Notes: generated by a model not told the origin, from the letters alone. A DNA stretch of 64,000 nucleotides from Psychrobacillus sp. FSL K6-2836 (GCF_038003085.1 NZ_JBBOOM010000001.1:3968001-4032000); one strand, 5' to 3'; positions 38,709 to 48,460 are shown, counted from the first letter of the stretch. Translations and numbers: made by a program.

Positions 38709-39266
38709 ATGTCGCTGCAGCGTAAGCAAATTATAATGAATGAAATTGCTTTTTGGAAAAAAAACAAGCTACTACCCGAACACTATTGTGATTTTCTTTT
38801 GGCATTATACGCACAAGGAGAAAATCAGGAAGACGAACAAGTGGAGAAAGCCTCAAAGGCAGTATTAGCAAAAAAACAAAAGTATAAAGTAATATTGTAT
38901 TCAGTAGTTGGCTTATTAACCGTATTATTATTAGCATCCTTGTTTGTCGTTACTACAACAATTTTTATACCTATTATTCTTGTCGCAATTGCTATTCTTT
39001 CCTTTTTATACATAACTATTAAACTAGTAAAAAATAAATCAGTGATGGCACCACTATTATTTGTATGTTCGGCTCTATTGTTATTAGGATTATCCTTTAA
39101 AGTATGGGATATATATTTCGGAGATGAACCATTAGTATTAATCGGGTTAATTTTTGGAAATTGCCTAATATGGCTATTTTCTGGATTACTTATGAAGCTA
39201 GTGTATTTTAGTATTTCCGGGATTTTAGGATTGTTATTAATTATTGGTTATTTTATATTCAATTAA
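38709..39266 (+). CDS. Integral membrane protein, unknown
   Basis: 185 residues. A soluble N-terminal 55 residues (RKQIIMNEIAFWKKNKLLPE ...) are followed by about five or six membrane helices. The ATG at 38709 follows AAGAGGACT; an upstream ATG at 38691 has no ribosome site. A TATAAT at 38671-38676 may be its -10. It sits between rpoD and the acyl-CoA dehydrogenase, where B. subtilis has other genes. No family is recognised, although the N-terminus resembles the soluble start of DUF2157-type proteins. Confidence 0.75.
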   Translation: MSLQRKQIIMNEIAFWKKNKLLPEHYCDFLLALYAQGENQEDEQVEKASKAVLAKKQKYKVILYSVVGLLTVLLLASLFVVTTTIFIPIILVAIAILSFLYITIKLVKNKSVMAPLLFVCSALLLLGLSFKVWDIYFGDEPLVLIGLIFGNCLIWLFSGLLMKLVYFSISGILGLLLIIGYFIFN

Positions 39267-39466
39267 TAGCTCCCATATAAATAACAATATCCATTAATAC
39301 CAACTATTGGCAGGAGTTGTTTCTGCTATAACTCCAGCAGAAAGTAAAGGATAAAAGTAAAAAAATACTCGGCAACAAGTGTTTATAGCATATCATGCCA
39401 GTTAATCTATTTTTAGAATAGTGGGATCTAGAAGAATAGTAAGTTTTTACTCAGTAAAGAAGGGGG

Positions 39467-39496
39467 AAGCGCCCGAAATTGTATCTTCGGGCGCTT
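39467..39496. terminator. 11-bp perfect hairpin
   Basis: AAGCGCCCGAA (39467-39477) pairs with TTCGGGCGCTT (39486-39496). Tail is only moderately T-rich. It may end the membrane protein transcript. Confidence 0.5.
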
Positions 39497-39504
39497 GTTC
39501 TGTT

Positions 39505-39631
39505 AGTAAGAAAGTATCTTTTCTCTAGTTACCAAAATAGGCTTTAACCTGTTTCTAAAATTTGTAGGAGGGCGGCTACCAGTCTGTCCAAGCCTACTGA
39601 AAACTCTCGAAACAGGTTTTGAATTTAAAGG
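39505..39631 (-). repeat. Repeat family D, inverted copy lacking its hairpin
   Basis: Read on the minus strand it starts CTTTAAATTCAAAACCTGTT, contains GGCTTGGACAGAC and then jumps to TTTTGGTAACTAGAGAAAAG. It is a D element with the central terminator part deleted. Confidence 0.65.
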
Positions 39632-39790
39632 ACTAGCCGTATTTTTGTCTGGTTTTTCCTAATATTCAAACTGATATTTTGATCGATTTAAAAAAATAGA
39701 TTTGCATTGACAATAAAGAACATACGGAGAAATTGTAAGTGTATACCCAATGATTAAGAAGACGCCCGAAATTTGATAGGTAATAATATA

Positions 39791-39828
39791 GCTTCAAAAA
39801 CGATAGAAACAGGTATTTACCTTAAAGG
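39791..39828 (-). repeat. Repeat family D, inverted left-end fragment
   Basis: Minus strand CCTTTAAGGTAAATACCTGT followed by TTCTATCGTTTTTGAAGC matches the first 35 or so bases of family D. Apart from these repeats the 39267-39922 gap has no gene. Confidence 0.55.
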
Positions 39829-39922
39829 TACTTGTGCTTTTCTTACAATAACTCTTTGAATTTCTAGTATTTTTAGTATAATAGAAATGTAAGCGTTTTT
39901 ATTTACAAAGGGGATGGAAGAA

Positions 39923-41062
39923 ATGAATTTTGATTTGACACAGGAACATAAAATGATTCGTAAAACTATTCGTGAGTTTTCGGATGAGGTTGTAGCTCCA
40001 GGAGCAATTGAGCGCGATAAAACGAAAGCATTTCCAAAAGAAATCTTTAAACAGTTAGCCGACATGGGGATGATGGGCTTACCGTTTTCAGAAGAGTATG
40101 GCGGAGCAGGTGCAGATACAGTTAGTTTTGCAATCGTTACAGAAGAGCTAAGTAGAGCATGTGCTTCCACAGGTATAACTTATTCTGCTCATATCTCACT
40201 TGGCGGTGCTCCACTTAATCTATTTGGTACAGAAGAGCAAAAACAAAAATATTTGGTTCCAGTTTGTACAGGGGAATCACTTGGTGCATTTGGTCTTACT
40301 GAGCCTAATGCAGGATCAGATGCGGGGGGAACACAGACAACTGCAAAAGAAGATGGCGAAGATTATGTCATTAATGGAAATAAAGCATTTATAACGAATG
40401 CTAGCTATGCAAAGCACTTAGCTTTAACTGCTATTACAGACGTTAAGGACGGAAAAAAAGAAATATCTGCAATTATAGTACCAACAGACTCAGAAGGTTT
40501 CACTGTTATCGACAACTACGAAAAAATGGGGCTGAATGCATCTAATACTACTGAGCTAGTATTAGAAAATGTACGTGTTCCTAGGGAAAACCTGCTAGGT
40601 GAGAAAGGAAATGGATTCAAACAATTCCTTGTAACGCTTGACGGTGGTCGGATTGGCATAGGGGCAATGGCAGTAGGGATTGCACAAGCAGCTTTTGACA
40701 GAGCTCTCCGTTATTCTAAAGAGCGCAAGCAGTTTGGAAAGACACTTTCTGAGTTCCAGGTAACGCAATTTAAATTGGCGGATATGGCGATGAAAATTGA
40801 GCTTGCACGTACCATGGTGCACAAAGCAGCATGGTTGAAAGATCAAGGTCGGGCATTTGGAAAAGAAGCGTCTATGTGTAAATTATATGCATCTGAAATT
40901 GCAATGGAAGTAGCAGATCAAGCTATTCAAATACATGGTGGTTATGGTTATATGAAAGAGTATGAAGTAGAAAGATATATGAGAGATGCTAAATTACTTG
41001 AAATTGGTGAAGGAACTTCCGAAGTACAGAGAATGGTAATAGCTCGACACATTGGTTGCTAA
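39923..41062 (+). CDS. Acyl-CoA dehydrogenase
   Basis: A 379-residue FAD-dependent acyl-CoA dehydrogenase of the short/branched-chain type, used in fatty-acid or branched-chain amino-acid breakdown. Motifs are AFGLTEPNAGSDAGG (substrate/FAD), KAFITNASYA, the C-terminal IHGGYGYMKEYEVERYMRDA and the catalytic glutamate region EIGEGTSEVQRM. The ATG at 39923 has AAAGGGG at good spacing; the ATG at 39914 is too close. A -10-like TATAAT lies at 39877. It is a single-gene insertion relative to B. subtilis rpoD-cccA. Confidence 0.93.
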   Translation: MNFDLTQEHKMIRKTIREFSDEVVAPGAIERDKTKAFPKEIFKQLADMGMMGLPFSEEYGGAGADTVSFAIVTEELSRACASTGITYSAHISLGGAPLNLFGTEEQKQKYLVPVCTGESLGAFGLTEPNAGSDAGGTQTTAKEDGEDYVINGNKAFITNASYAKHLALTAITDVKDGKKEISAIIVPTDSEGFTVIDNYEKMGLNASNTTELVLENVRVPRENLLGEKGNGFKQFLVTLDGGRIGIGAMAVGIAQAAFDRALRYSKERKQFGKTLSEFQVTQFKLADMAMKIELARTMVHKAAWLKDQGRAFGKEASMCKLYASEIAMEVADQAIQIHGGYGYMKEYEVERYMRDAKLLEIGEGTSEVQRMVIARHIGC

Positions 41063-41213
41063 ATGTAGAAAAAACACGAAAAATTATGTCCAAATTGTCA
41101 CAATGTAAGAAAACTTATCCCATAAGACTTTTCGTTTTAACTAGAATGCAGTACAATGTAAATGTTGACTAATTCTATATTAGAAAAGATTGTATTAAAA
41201 GGGAGGGTTAACT

Positions 41214-41585
41214 ATGCAAAGAAATCCAATAATTCCATTTATCTTAATTATGGCTTTTGGTATTGGTTTAATTTTCTTCTTGTCTATGGATGGCGTAGGT
41301 AACAAAGAAGAAATGGCTGCAACTGAAGAACATGGAGAAGGAACAGAAGGCGGAGAAGATGCGTCAGCTGGAGAATTCGATCCGGAAGCTCTTGCTCAAG
41401 GTAAATGTATCGGTTGTCACGGTAATAGTTATGAAGGTGGCATGGGTCCATCATTAGTAGGAACTTCACTATCTGAAGACGAAATTAAAGACGTTTTAGC
41501 AAATGGTAAAGGTGCAATGCCAGCTGGTTTAGTACCTGAAGAAAATCTAGACGCTATGGCGGCATGGATAACATCGTTAGAATAG
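41214..41585 (+). CDS. cccA: Membrane-anchored cytochrome c (c550-type)
   Basis: A 123-residue electron carrier. One uncleaved membrane anchor (about 7-25) is followed by an acidic Gly/Glu-rich linker and a small heme domain. It has the covalent heme site C65-I-G-C68-H69 and an axial methionine in GAMPAG (Met102). Ribosome site AAGGGAGGG. B. subtilis cccA lies in the same place after sigA. It faces outward and passes electrons to a cytochrome c oxidase. Confidence 0.93.
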   Translation: MQRNPIIPFILIMAFGIGLIFFLSMDGVGNKEEMAATEEHGEGTEGGEDASAGEFDPEALAQGKCIGCHGNSYEGGMGPSLVGTSLSEDEIKDVLANGKGAMPAGLVPEENLDAMAAWITSLE

Positions 41586-41598
41586 TAACTCAATAAAA

Positions 41599-41636
41599 AG
41601 ACCTTCGATTTTGTAAAAGAATCGAGGTCTTTTTTC
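41599..41636 (+). terminator. Terminator after cccA
   Basis: AGACCTTCGATT (41599-41610) pairs with AATCGAGGTCT (41620-41630) with one bulged base, followed by TTTTTT. Confidence 0.88.
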
Positions 41637-41674
41637 TTTTTTGCTATAATAGTTAATGAAGAGGTGTTGAAATA

Positions 41675-42364
41675 ATGAATGCAAAAAAATTATCGGAAAG
41701 ACTGAAAACAGTTGCTTCCTTTGTCAAAGTAAATACTATTTTAGCGGATATCGGTAGTGATCACGCATACTTGCCATGTTTTTTAGTACATGAAGGTGTT
41801 ATAACGAAAGCTATTGCTGGAGAGGTTGTAAAAGGTCCATTCGAATCTGCGAAAAAACAAGTAATAAGTGAAGGCTTACAAAATAATATTGATGTACGTT
41901 TCGGTAACGGGTTAGAAGTAATCTCGGATGTAGACAATGTTCAGACAGTTACTATAGCTGGAATGGGTGGTCCACTTATAGCATCAATTCTAGAATCAGG
42001 GAAAGACAAGCTTTCTAAAGTGGATACTCTAATATTACAACCAAATATACATGCCAAAGCAATACGAGAATGGGCTATTCAAGAACAATGGAAAATAGAA
42101 CAGGAAGTAATTCTAGAAGAACACGATAAAATTTATGAGATTCTTGTGTTAAAAAAAGGAATCATGAAGTTATCAGAAAAGGAGTTGCTAGTTGGTCCAA
42201 TTCTAAGTAAAGAAAAATCTCCTATCTATCAAAAGAAATGGAACAATGAATTAAATGAATGGCTACGAATAGTAAATGAGCTAAATAAAATACAAGGAAC
42301 TGAGGTGCATCAAAAGAAAGAAGAACTAGAATACAAAATTGCCTTAGTGAAGGAGACTTTATAA
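41675..42364 (+). CDS. trmK: tRNA (adenine(22)-N1)-methyltransferase TrmK
   Basis: Forms m1A22 in tRNA. A 229-residue class I SAM methyltransferase with ILADIGSDHAYLPCFL (motif I), AIAGEVVKGPFESA, and VTIAGMGGPLIASIL as the catalytic-region motif. The C-terminal coiled-coil-like helices bind tRNA. Its stop is three bases before yqfO, the conserved pair found across Bacillales. Confidence 0.95.
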   Translation: MNAKKLSERLKTVASFVKVNTILADIGSDHAYLPCFLVHEGVITKAIAGEVVKGPFESAKKQVISEGLQNNIDVRFGNGLEVISDVDNVQTVTIAGMGGPLIASILESGKDKLSKVDTLILQPNIHAKAIREWAIQEQWKIEQEVILEEHDKIYEILVLKKGIMKLSEKELLVGPILSKEKSPIYQKKWNNELNEWLRIVNELNKIQGTEVHQKKEELEYKIALVKETL

Positions 42365-42367
42365 ACG

Positions 42368-43486
42368 ATGAAGGAAACAAATGGACAACATCTTATTTCC
42401 CTTTTCGAACAATGGGCACCAAAATCTTTGGCAGTCGATGGAGATACAGTAGGCTTACAAATTGGTACTCTCAATAAAACTATTACAAAAGTTTTGGTTA
42501 CCTTAGACGTGAATCTCGATACAGTAGAAGAAGCGATTAAAAATGGATGCGAGCTTATTATTGCTCATCATCCTCCTATTTATAGAGGAATGAAAAATAT
42601 GCGAACAGATTTACCTCAAGGAATTTTAATCGAGAAATTGATAAAAAATGATATTGCCGTATATGCTGCACATACTAATTTAGATATCGCCACAGGTGGA
42701 GTTAATGATTTACTAGCTAATGCTTTGCAGTTAAAAAATATAGAGATCCTTGAGCAAACTACCTCAGAGCAACTGATGAAGTTAGCAGTTTTTACGCCAA
42801 AAGAGTCTACAAATGCGGTAAGAGCTGCATTAGATATTGCTGGTGCTGGCCAAATTGGAGAATATCATTCATGTAGCTTTACATCAACGGGAGAAGGAAG
42901 GTTTAAACCATCAGACTTAGCAAGCCCCTATATTGGACAAGCGAATGAATTGGAAGTAGTAGAAGAGGATAAAATAGAAGTAGTTTTTCCAGTTTCTATG
43001 AAAAATAAGGTGTTAAAAGCATTGTTAACAAATCATCCATATGAAGAGCCCGCATATGATTTAATATTGTTGGAATCAGAAGTAAATAAAAAAGGCCTCG
43101 GAAGAATAGGGAAATTACCTGAAAAACTAACATTATCTGCATATGCTCAAATAGTAAAAAAGCAGTTAAATGTACCTTTCGTTAGAGTTGTAGGAGATTT
43201 AACGAAGGAAGTTCAGAAAGTTGCTGTACTAGGTGGAGATGGTAACAAATATATACAGACAGCTAAAAGAGCAGGCGCAGATGTATTTATAACCGGCGAT
43301 TTATATTTTCATGTAGCCCAAGACGCAGAGGCTATTGGATTATCGGTTATTGATCCAGGACATCATGTAGAACAAATCATGAAAATTGGAGTTATGGAAT
43401 ATATGACAGAGGTTTGTATTCAAAACAAACTCTCGGTTGAATTCATCCCCTCGAAAATTTCAACAGAGCCCTTTCAATTAATTTAA
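42368..43486 (+). CDS. yqfO: NIF3/DUF34 family metal-binding protein YqfO
   Basis: A 372-residue Nif3-like protein, often annotated as GTP cyclohydrolase I type 2 homologue; its true activity is uncertain. Metal ligands are in LIIAHHPPIYRG, YAAHTNLDIA and VIDPGHHVEQIM. The middle (about 125-230) carries the PII/CutA-like insertion typical of Bacillus YqfO. It is coupled to trmK and followed 25 bp later by repeat D2. Confidence 0.93.
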   Translation: MKETNGQHLISLFEQWAPKSLAVDGDTVGLQIGTLNKTITKVLVTLDVNLDTVEEAIKNGCELIIAHHPPIYRGMKNMRTDLPQGILIEKLIKNDIAVYAAHTNLDIATGGVNDLLANALQLKNIEILEQTTSEQLMKLAVFTPKESTNAVRAALDIAGAGQIGEYHSCSFTSTGEGRFKPSDLASPYIGQANELEVVEEDKIEVVFPVSMKNKVLKALLTNHPYEEPAYDLILLESEVNKKGLGRIGKLPEKLTLSAYAQIVKKQLNVPFVRVVGDLTKEVQKVAVLGGDGNKYIQTAKRAGADVFITGDLYFHVAQDAEAIGLSVIDPGHHVEQIMKIGVMEYMTEVCIQNKLSVEFIPSKISTEPFQLI

Positions 43487-43511
43487 GAAGGAAAGGCAAG
43501 AGTAAAATTGC

Positions 43512-43720
43512 GAGCGACCTTTAAGGTTAAAACCTGTTTCTATTGTTTTCGATGGGCTTTGGACAGACGTTTTGCTATCTTATTACCGAGTGAATTTTTA
43601 GGGATGCTGGTTGGTTGTGACGAACTTCACAACCAACCAGCATCCCTTTTTTCGGTAATCTTATGGCATTTGTCCCACATTAACGGGCAGTAGATAACTG
43701 CCCGTAAAAGCCCGAATGGT
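43512..43720 (+). repeat. Dispersed repeat family D, copy 2
   Basis: It starts CTTTAAGGTTAAAACCTGTT, contains GGGCTTTGGACAGAC, the terminator hairpin and the ACGGGCAGT/ACTGCCCGT stem. This is the short form: the right part seen in copies 1 and 3 is missing or diverged. Confidence 0.8.
43601..43652 (+). terminator. Long-stem terminator inside repeat D2 (ends trmK-yqfO)
   Basis: A perfect 20-bp stem, 43601-43620 with 43627-43646, loop CGAACT, then six Ts. Confidence 0.92.
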
Positions 43721-43835
43721 TTAACTAAAAATTAGTGGGGGATGAAGCCCCTCTAATTGAAGTTTCACTTGATTTTATTCTTCAAAATTCCTGTAGCGTA
43801 CTTCAAGACACAAACTTTTATACTTTCTCATTCAT

Positions 43836-43869
43836 TAAAAAAAGCTGCTCACTACCTGAGCAGCTTTTT
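43836..43869 (-). terminator. Terminator of ispH
   Basis: AAAGCTGCTC (43841-43850) pairs with GAGCAGCTTT (43858-43867). The minus strand continues into TTTTTTTAATG. It is directly after the ispH stop. Confidence 0.88.
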
Positions 43870-44847
43870 CTATTTAACTGTATATGGTTCAATACGATCT
43901 ACTGGTTTTGGGATCTTAATCTTAGGTAGAATCTTTTCTGTTACTGTTTTTTTTGTTGTATCGTGAGTTGCAGGATCGTTTGGATCATACTTTTCTAGAA
44001 ATTGAATAACTTCTTTAACAATAGGGGTGGGTGTGGAAGCACCTGCAGTTACAGCTACATGAGAAATATTGTCCAGCCACTCCAATTTTAAATCAGAAAT
44101 GTCGCCAATTCGGAAAGAAGGAGTTCCAGCGATTTCCTCTGAAACTTGTGTCAGTCTATTAGAATTATTACTCATTGGATCACCTACTACTATTAAAAGT
44201 TCAGCTTCACCAGCTTGTTCAGCAACTGCTTCTTGTCGTACTTGAGTAGCCAAACAGATTTCTTTATGAACTTCAATATGTGGGAATTTTTCTTCTAATT
44301 TTTTCATTAGATCCACAACATCCCACTGTGACATTGTAGTTTGATTGGTAACGAGTAATTTATCTGTCGAGATTGTTAGATTCTCAACGTCTTCTAATGT
44401 TTGAACAAGATGGACCTTGTCGGGTGCTACACCAATTGCACCCTCTGGCTCTGGATGTCCTTTTTTACCAATATAAATTATATCATAGCCTTCAGCTGTT
44501 TTTTCGCTTATGAGGTCATGAGTAACTGTAACATCCGGGCATGTTGCATCTATTGAAACTAGCCCCTTTTGACGAGCTAATTCTTTTACTTCAGGCGAAA
44601 CGCCATGTGCGGTAAAAATAACAGTACCTGTATCAACTTTCGATAAAATATCTAAACGATTTTCTCCGTCTAAAGTAATTATTCCATCCTTCTCAAATGC
44701 ATCTGTTACATGTTTATTATGAACGATCATTCCCAGAATATATATAGGCCTTGGAAGAGAAGTGTCCAGTGCAGCATTCCGAGCAATAACCATTGCATCT
44801 ACTACACCGTAACAGTATCCTCTAGGCGAAATTTTTTGTACTTTCAT
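43870..44847 (-). CDS. ispH: 4-hydroxy-3-methylbut-2-enyl diphosphate reductase
   Basis: The last step of the MEP isoprenoid pathway, making IPP and DMAPP. 325 aa. The iron-sulfur cluster cysteines are Cys12 (PRGYCYGV), one in [10 protein letters not shown] and one in [12 protein letters not shown] conserved [11 protein letters not shown] is also present. It runs opposite to yqfO and cshB. The partner enzyme IspG is at 54321-55445. Confidence 0.96.
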   Translation of the reverse strand: MKVQKISPRGYCYGVVDAMVIARNAALDTSLPRPIYILGMIVHNKHVTDAFEKDGIITLDGENRLDILSKVDTGTVIFTAHGVSPEVKELARQKGLVSIDATCPDVTVTHDLISEKTAEGYDIIYIGKKGHPEPEGAIGVAPDKVHLVQTLEDVENLTISTDKLLVTNQTTMSQWDVVDLMKKLEEKFPHIEVHKEICLATQVRQEAVAEQAGEAELLIVVGDPMSNNSNRLTQVSEEIAGTPSFRIGDISDLKLEWLDNISHVAVTAGASTPTPIVKEVIQFLEKYDPNDPATHDTTKKTVTEKILPKIKIPKPVDRIEPYTVK

Positions 44848-44914
44848 TTTACGTAACTCCCTTCAATACGAGCATACTCATATTATAACGGAGCATATGA
44901 ATGATTACAAAATT

Positions 44915-45409
44915 TTAAATTGGAGGCTGGAAAATTCGAGGTATGGATGCTCCAGTTGGTAAAGAAGTCGCGGTACTAGCTGCTCTTGCAGCAGTGGATG
45001 CGGCAGAAGCACTAACATTACCGGCAGCTGGGGTTGCAGCAGCTGGAACAGACTGAAAACCACGATATAATTTCAACAGAGCTGGAACGTTTTGTATCAT
45101 CGGGGCAAACTGTCTAACCATAGGCGTAAGCTGCTGAGCAGTATTTAAAAATTTATCTGCTGTTTGTAAGTAACCCATAGTTTTGGACATTGATTGACCC
45201 TGTTGAAAGCCTCCTGTGGGTGCAGATTGGAACTGACTAAAAAAATTAGTTGCCGGTCCTGCAGGTGCAGGTGCTGGTGGTGGGGAACCTTGATCACCTC
45301 CAAAGAAGTTGAAGGAATTATTCGGAACATTTTGGGGACCAGAATTGGACATGCCAAAAAAATCATTTCCCCGATTTTGGGCGAACGGATAAAAAGATTG
45401 GTAGCGCAT
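44915..45409 (-). CDS. yqfQ: YqfQ/VrrA-like protein
   Basis: 164 residues: an N-terminus rich in Asn, Phe and Pro (SFYPFAQNRGNDFFGMSNSG), a core GYLQTADKFLNTAQQLTPMV RQF (spaced here) and an Ala-rich tail. B. subtilis has yqfQ between ispH and cshB, and this takes that position. VrrA-type proteins are variable and have been connected with the spore surface; the role is not established. ATG after GAAAGGAG. Confidence 0.75.
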   Translation of the reverse strand: MRYQSFYPFAQNRGNDFFGMSNSGPQNVPNNSFNFFGGDQGSPPPAPAPAGPATNFFSQFQSAPTGGFQQGQSMSKTMGYLQTADKFLNTAQQLTPMVRQFAPMIQNVPALLKLYRGFQSVPAAATPAAGNVSASAASTAARAASTATSLPTGASIPRIFQPPI

Positions 45410-45513
45410 TTTTTCATCTCCTTTCGAACAACAAAGACTATTCTATTCTATGCAAATTATACGTTTTATGTACAATCGTGGTACAATAAAGAAATGTGAG
45501 GGAGTGACGTAGG

Positions 45514-46812
45514 ATGTCCAAATATACAGATTATAGTTTTCAGCCTTTTTTACTTGATGCAATTGAAAAATTAGGCTTCCAAGAACCAACGCCAATTCAA
45601 AGAGAAATGATTCCACTTGTATTAAAGGGGAAAAGTGCGATTGGTCAAGCACATACTGGAACAGGAAAAACACATAGTTTTTTGATCCCAATTGTTGAAA
45701 AAATAGATGCTAGTAAAAAAGAAGTACAAGCAGTTATTACATCACCAACAAGAGAGCTTGCAACACAAATTTATAATGAGTTGAACAAGCTAGTAGAAGG
45801 CACAGAAATTCAGACAAAATTATTTATTGGTGGGACGGACAAAGCCCGTTCAATCGAAAAACTAAAAACACAGCCACAAATTGTTGTTGGAACACCAGGT
45901 AGACTTCGTGATCTTACAGTAGAGCAAGCGTTACTTGTTCATACTGCAAATGTTTTAGTTGTAGACGAAGCGGATTTAGCTTTTGATCTTGGTTTTATCA
46001 ATGAGATCGATCAATTTGCATCTCGCATGCCTGAGAAGTTAGAAATGTTTGTGTTTTCTGCTACAATTCCAGAAAAATTACAACCTTTCTTAAAGAAATA
46101 TATGGATTCACCTGTCCATATCAAAATAGGCGAGAAACGTCGAGTAGCAGAGGGTATTGAATTTATTGTAACTCCAGTTCGAAGCAAATCTAGGAAGAAA
46201 CGTTTACTGGATGTTATGGAAGGTATAAATCCCTACCTAGCCATTATATTTGCAAATACAAAACAACATGCAGATGAAGTAGCGAATTATTTACAAGGTA
46301 ATGGAGTAAAGGTTGGTATTGTCCATGGTGACATATCCCCTCGTGATCGCAAACGTGTGATGAAACAGATACATGATCTAGAATTTCAATATATTGTCGC
46401 AACTGATTTAGCTGCACGTGGAATAGATATTCCGGGAGTTAGTCATGTGATCAATTACGAGATTCCAGATGACTTAGAGTTTTTTGTTCACCGAGTAGGA
46501 AGAACAGCTCGTGCTGGAATGACTGGTATTGCAATAACGCTCTACGAACCATCTGATGAGGATGCTTTAGTACGTCTTGAGAAAATGGGTATTCCTCTGG
46601 AGCATAAAGATGTGATTGATGGAGAATGGTCAGAGCTTAAGGAGCGCCACGCACGGAAAAACCGTACAAAAAATGAAAATGAGATAGATGCAAAAGCTAA
46701 GTCCCTAGTACGTAAGCCTAAAAAAGTTAAACCTGGCTACAAGCGTAATATGAAATGGGAAATGGATAAAGTAAAGAAAAGAGAGAGACGTATTAAAAAC
46801 CGTAAGAAATAA
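45514..46812 (+). CDS. cshB: DEAD-box RNA helicase CshB
   Basis: A 432-residue RNA helicase for cold-shock RNA remodelling (B. subtilis YqfR). Q motif FQEPTPIQREMIP, motif I AHTGTGKTHSFL, Ia TSPTRELATQ, II VDEADLAF, III FSATIP, and VI HRVGRTARAGMTG are all present. The basic C-terminal tail (KKVKPGYKRNMKWEMDKVKK) likely binds RNA. nfo follows 12 bases later. Confidence 0.96.
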   Translation: MSKYTDYSFQPFLLDAIEKLGFQEPTPIQREMIPLVLKGKSAIGQAHTGTGKTHSFLIPIVEKIDASKKEVQAVITSPTRELATQIYNELNKLVEGTEIQTKLFIGGTDKARSIEKLKTQPQIVVGTPGRLRDLTVEQALLVHTANVLVVDEADLAFDLGFINEIDQFASRMPEKLEMFVFSATIPEKLQPFLKKYMDSPVHIKIGEKRRVAEGIEFIVTPVRSKSRKKRLLDVMEGINPYLAIIFANTKQHADEVANYLQGNGVKVGIVHGDISPRDRKRVMKQIHDLEFQYIVATDLAARGIDIPGVSHVINYEIPDDLEFFVHRVGRTARAGMTGIAITLYEPSDEDALVRLEKMGIPLEHKDVIDGEWSELKERHARKNRTKNENEIDAKAKSLVRKPKKVKPGYKRNMKWEMDKVKKRERRIKNRKK

Positions 46813-46824
46813 GGAGCTGCTGTC

Positions 46825-47709
46825 ATGTTATTAGGTTCACATGTTTCTATGAGTGGAAAAGAAATGCTGCTGGGTTCAAGTAAAGAAGCTGCATCATATG
46901 GTGCAAATACTTTTATGATTTATACAGGAGCACCTCAAAATACTAGAAGAAAACCAATTGAAGAATTGAATATTGAAGCTGGTATTGCACATATGAAAGA
47001 AAATGGGATGTCCAATATCGTCGTTCATGCTCCTTATATTATTAATTTAGGGAATACAACAAAACCGGAAACTTTCGCACTTGGTGTAGAGTTTCTACAA
47101 AAAGAAATTGAAAGAACTGCGCATATAGGTGCCACTCAAATTGTTTTGCATCCAGGAGCGCATGTGGGAGCTGGTGTAGACGCTGGTATTGCTAGAATTG
47201 TAGAAGGTTTAAATGAAGTGCTCGCAACCGAATTCCCTGTTCAAATAGCTTTAGAAACAATGGCTGGAAAAGGGTCGGAATGTGGTCGCACTTTTGATGA
47301 GCTTGCAAAAATAATCGATGGCGTTGTGAATAACCATCGATTATCTATTTGTATGGACACTTGTCATATTCATGATGCTGGTTATAATATCGTCGACGAT
47401 TTTGATGGTGTTTTAAATGAGTTCGATAAAATAATTGGTATTGATCGTTTAAAAGTACTTCACATCAATGATAGTAAAAATGTCTGTGGAGCAGCAAAAG
47501 ACCGACATGAGAATATCGGTTTTGGTGAAATTGGATTTGAGACATTACAATACATTGTGCATCATCCACAATTGATGGACCTACCGAAAATTTTAGAAAC
47601 ACCATTTGTAGGTGTAGATGCTAAATCGAAGGAAGCTCCATACAAACATGAGATTGATATGCTTCGTAACAAACAGTTTAATCCAGCAGCTATAGATGCA
47701 TTACGTTAA
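46825..47709 (+). CDS. nfo: Endonuclease IV (AP endonuclease)
   Basis: Cleaves the backbone at abasic sites in base-excision repair. A 294-residue zinc TIM barrel with [57 protein letters not shown] and [20 protein letters not shown], which contain the His/Asp/Glu metal ligands. It is followed 20 bp later by repeat D3. Confidence 0.97.
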   Translation: MLLGSHVSMSGKEMLLGSSKEAASYGANTFMIYTGAPQNTRRKPIEELNIEAGIAHMKENGMSNIVVHAPYIINLGNTTKPETFALGVEFLQKEIERTAHIGATQIVLHPGAHVGAGVDAGIARIVEGLNEVLATEFPVQIALETMAGKGSECGRTFDELAKIIDGVVNNHRLSICMDTCHIHDAGYNIVDDFDGVLNEFDKIIGIDRLKVLHINDSKNVCGAAKDRHENIGFGEIGFETLQYIVHHPQLMDLPKILETPFVGVDAKSKEAPYKHEIDMLRNKQFNPAAIDALR

Positions 47710-47809
47710 GAAAAGAACAAGCGCACTTTAAGGTCGAAACCAATTTCTATCGTTTTCGAAGGGCTTTGGACAGACAATTTTGCTATATTATTACCGAATG
47801 AATTTTAGG

Positions 47810-47859
47810 GATACTGGTTGGTTGTGACGGACGTCACAACCAACCAGTATCTTTTTTTT
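47810..47859 (+). terminator. Long-stem terminator inside repeat D3 (ends cshB-nfo)
   Basis: A perfect 20-bp stem, 47810-47829 with 47832-47851, then eight Ts. Compared with copies 1 and 2, GATG/CATC has become GATA/TATC on both arms. Confidence 0.92.
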
Positions 47860-47880
47860 CGGTAATCTTATGGCATTTAT

Positions 47881-47986
47881 CGCGCATTAACGGGCAGTAG
47901 ATAACTGCCCGTTAATGCGCGAATGGTTCGGGCCAACAGGATGTTGGTCACTCAGGCATTGCCGCACGACGCGGCAATGCCTGAGT
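47881..47986. repeat. Two consecutive perfect palindromes in repeat D3
   Basis: Stem 1 is 18 bp (47881-47898 with 47904-47921; arms CGCGCATTAACGGGCAGT and its complement). Stem 2 is 16 bp (47950-47965 with 47971-47986; arms ACTCAGGCATTGCCGC and its complement). Confidence 0.8.
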
Positions 47987-48413
47987 TCAATTTTTCACTT
48001 CGTGGGGGATGAAAAAGTGAAGTATTATTTCTGTCCGTCACCATCCTTCAACTTTTAGAAAAAGGTTAGCGCTTTTTTGGGTAACTAGAGAAAAGCTACT
48101 TTCCTATTGAAAGAACAAGCTCACGAAGATACAATTTCGTTCGCTATTTCGCTGGTTTATTTAAGAAACACTTGCTATTCCTCTTTATTTCCACTTGTAT
48201 AATAAAATTCTACGTTCTTCATCTTTCATGACAGAATAATAACCCTAATTGGGTAGAGGGTTTTATCCCAATACTTCCTTTGACTACTATTATTATCTAA
48301 GCGATAAGTTTTACTTTATCTTAGAGCCTGCGTACTACACATTATAATGATTGTAGCTGAAGACCCCGCAGAAAGCGTCGTCTGTAGCGAAATCAGTATT
48401 ATTCATACTTTCA

Positions 48414-48460
48414 AGGCACCATCTTCTTTTATCCAAAAGAAGATGGTGCTTTTTCTTTTA
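48414..48460 (+). terminator. Hairpin overlapping the DUF2624 3' end
   Basis: GCACCATCTTCTTTT and AAAAGAAGATGGTGC form a 15-bp stem followed by TTTTTCTTTT on the plus strand. The arms lie partly in the last codons of the minus-strand gene. Confidence 0.65.

Larger units (their letters stand above)
47733..48260 (+). repeat. Dispersed repeat family D, copy 3 (longest form)
   Basis: Starts TTTAAGGTCGAAACCAATTT and shares the whole plan of copy 1, including the right part GGGTAACTAGAGAAAAGCTA and CAATTTCGTTCGCTAT. It also has two long perfect palindromes. No ORF was seen; it fills most of the nfo-DUF2624 gap. Confidence 0.8.
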
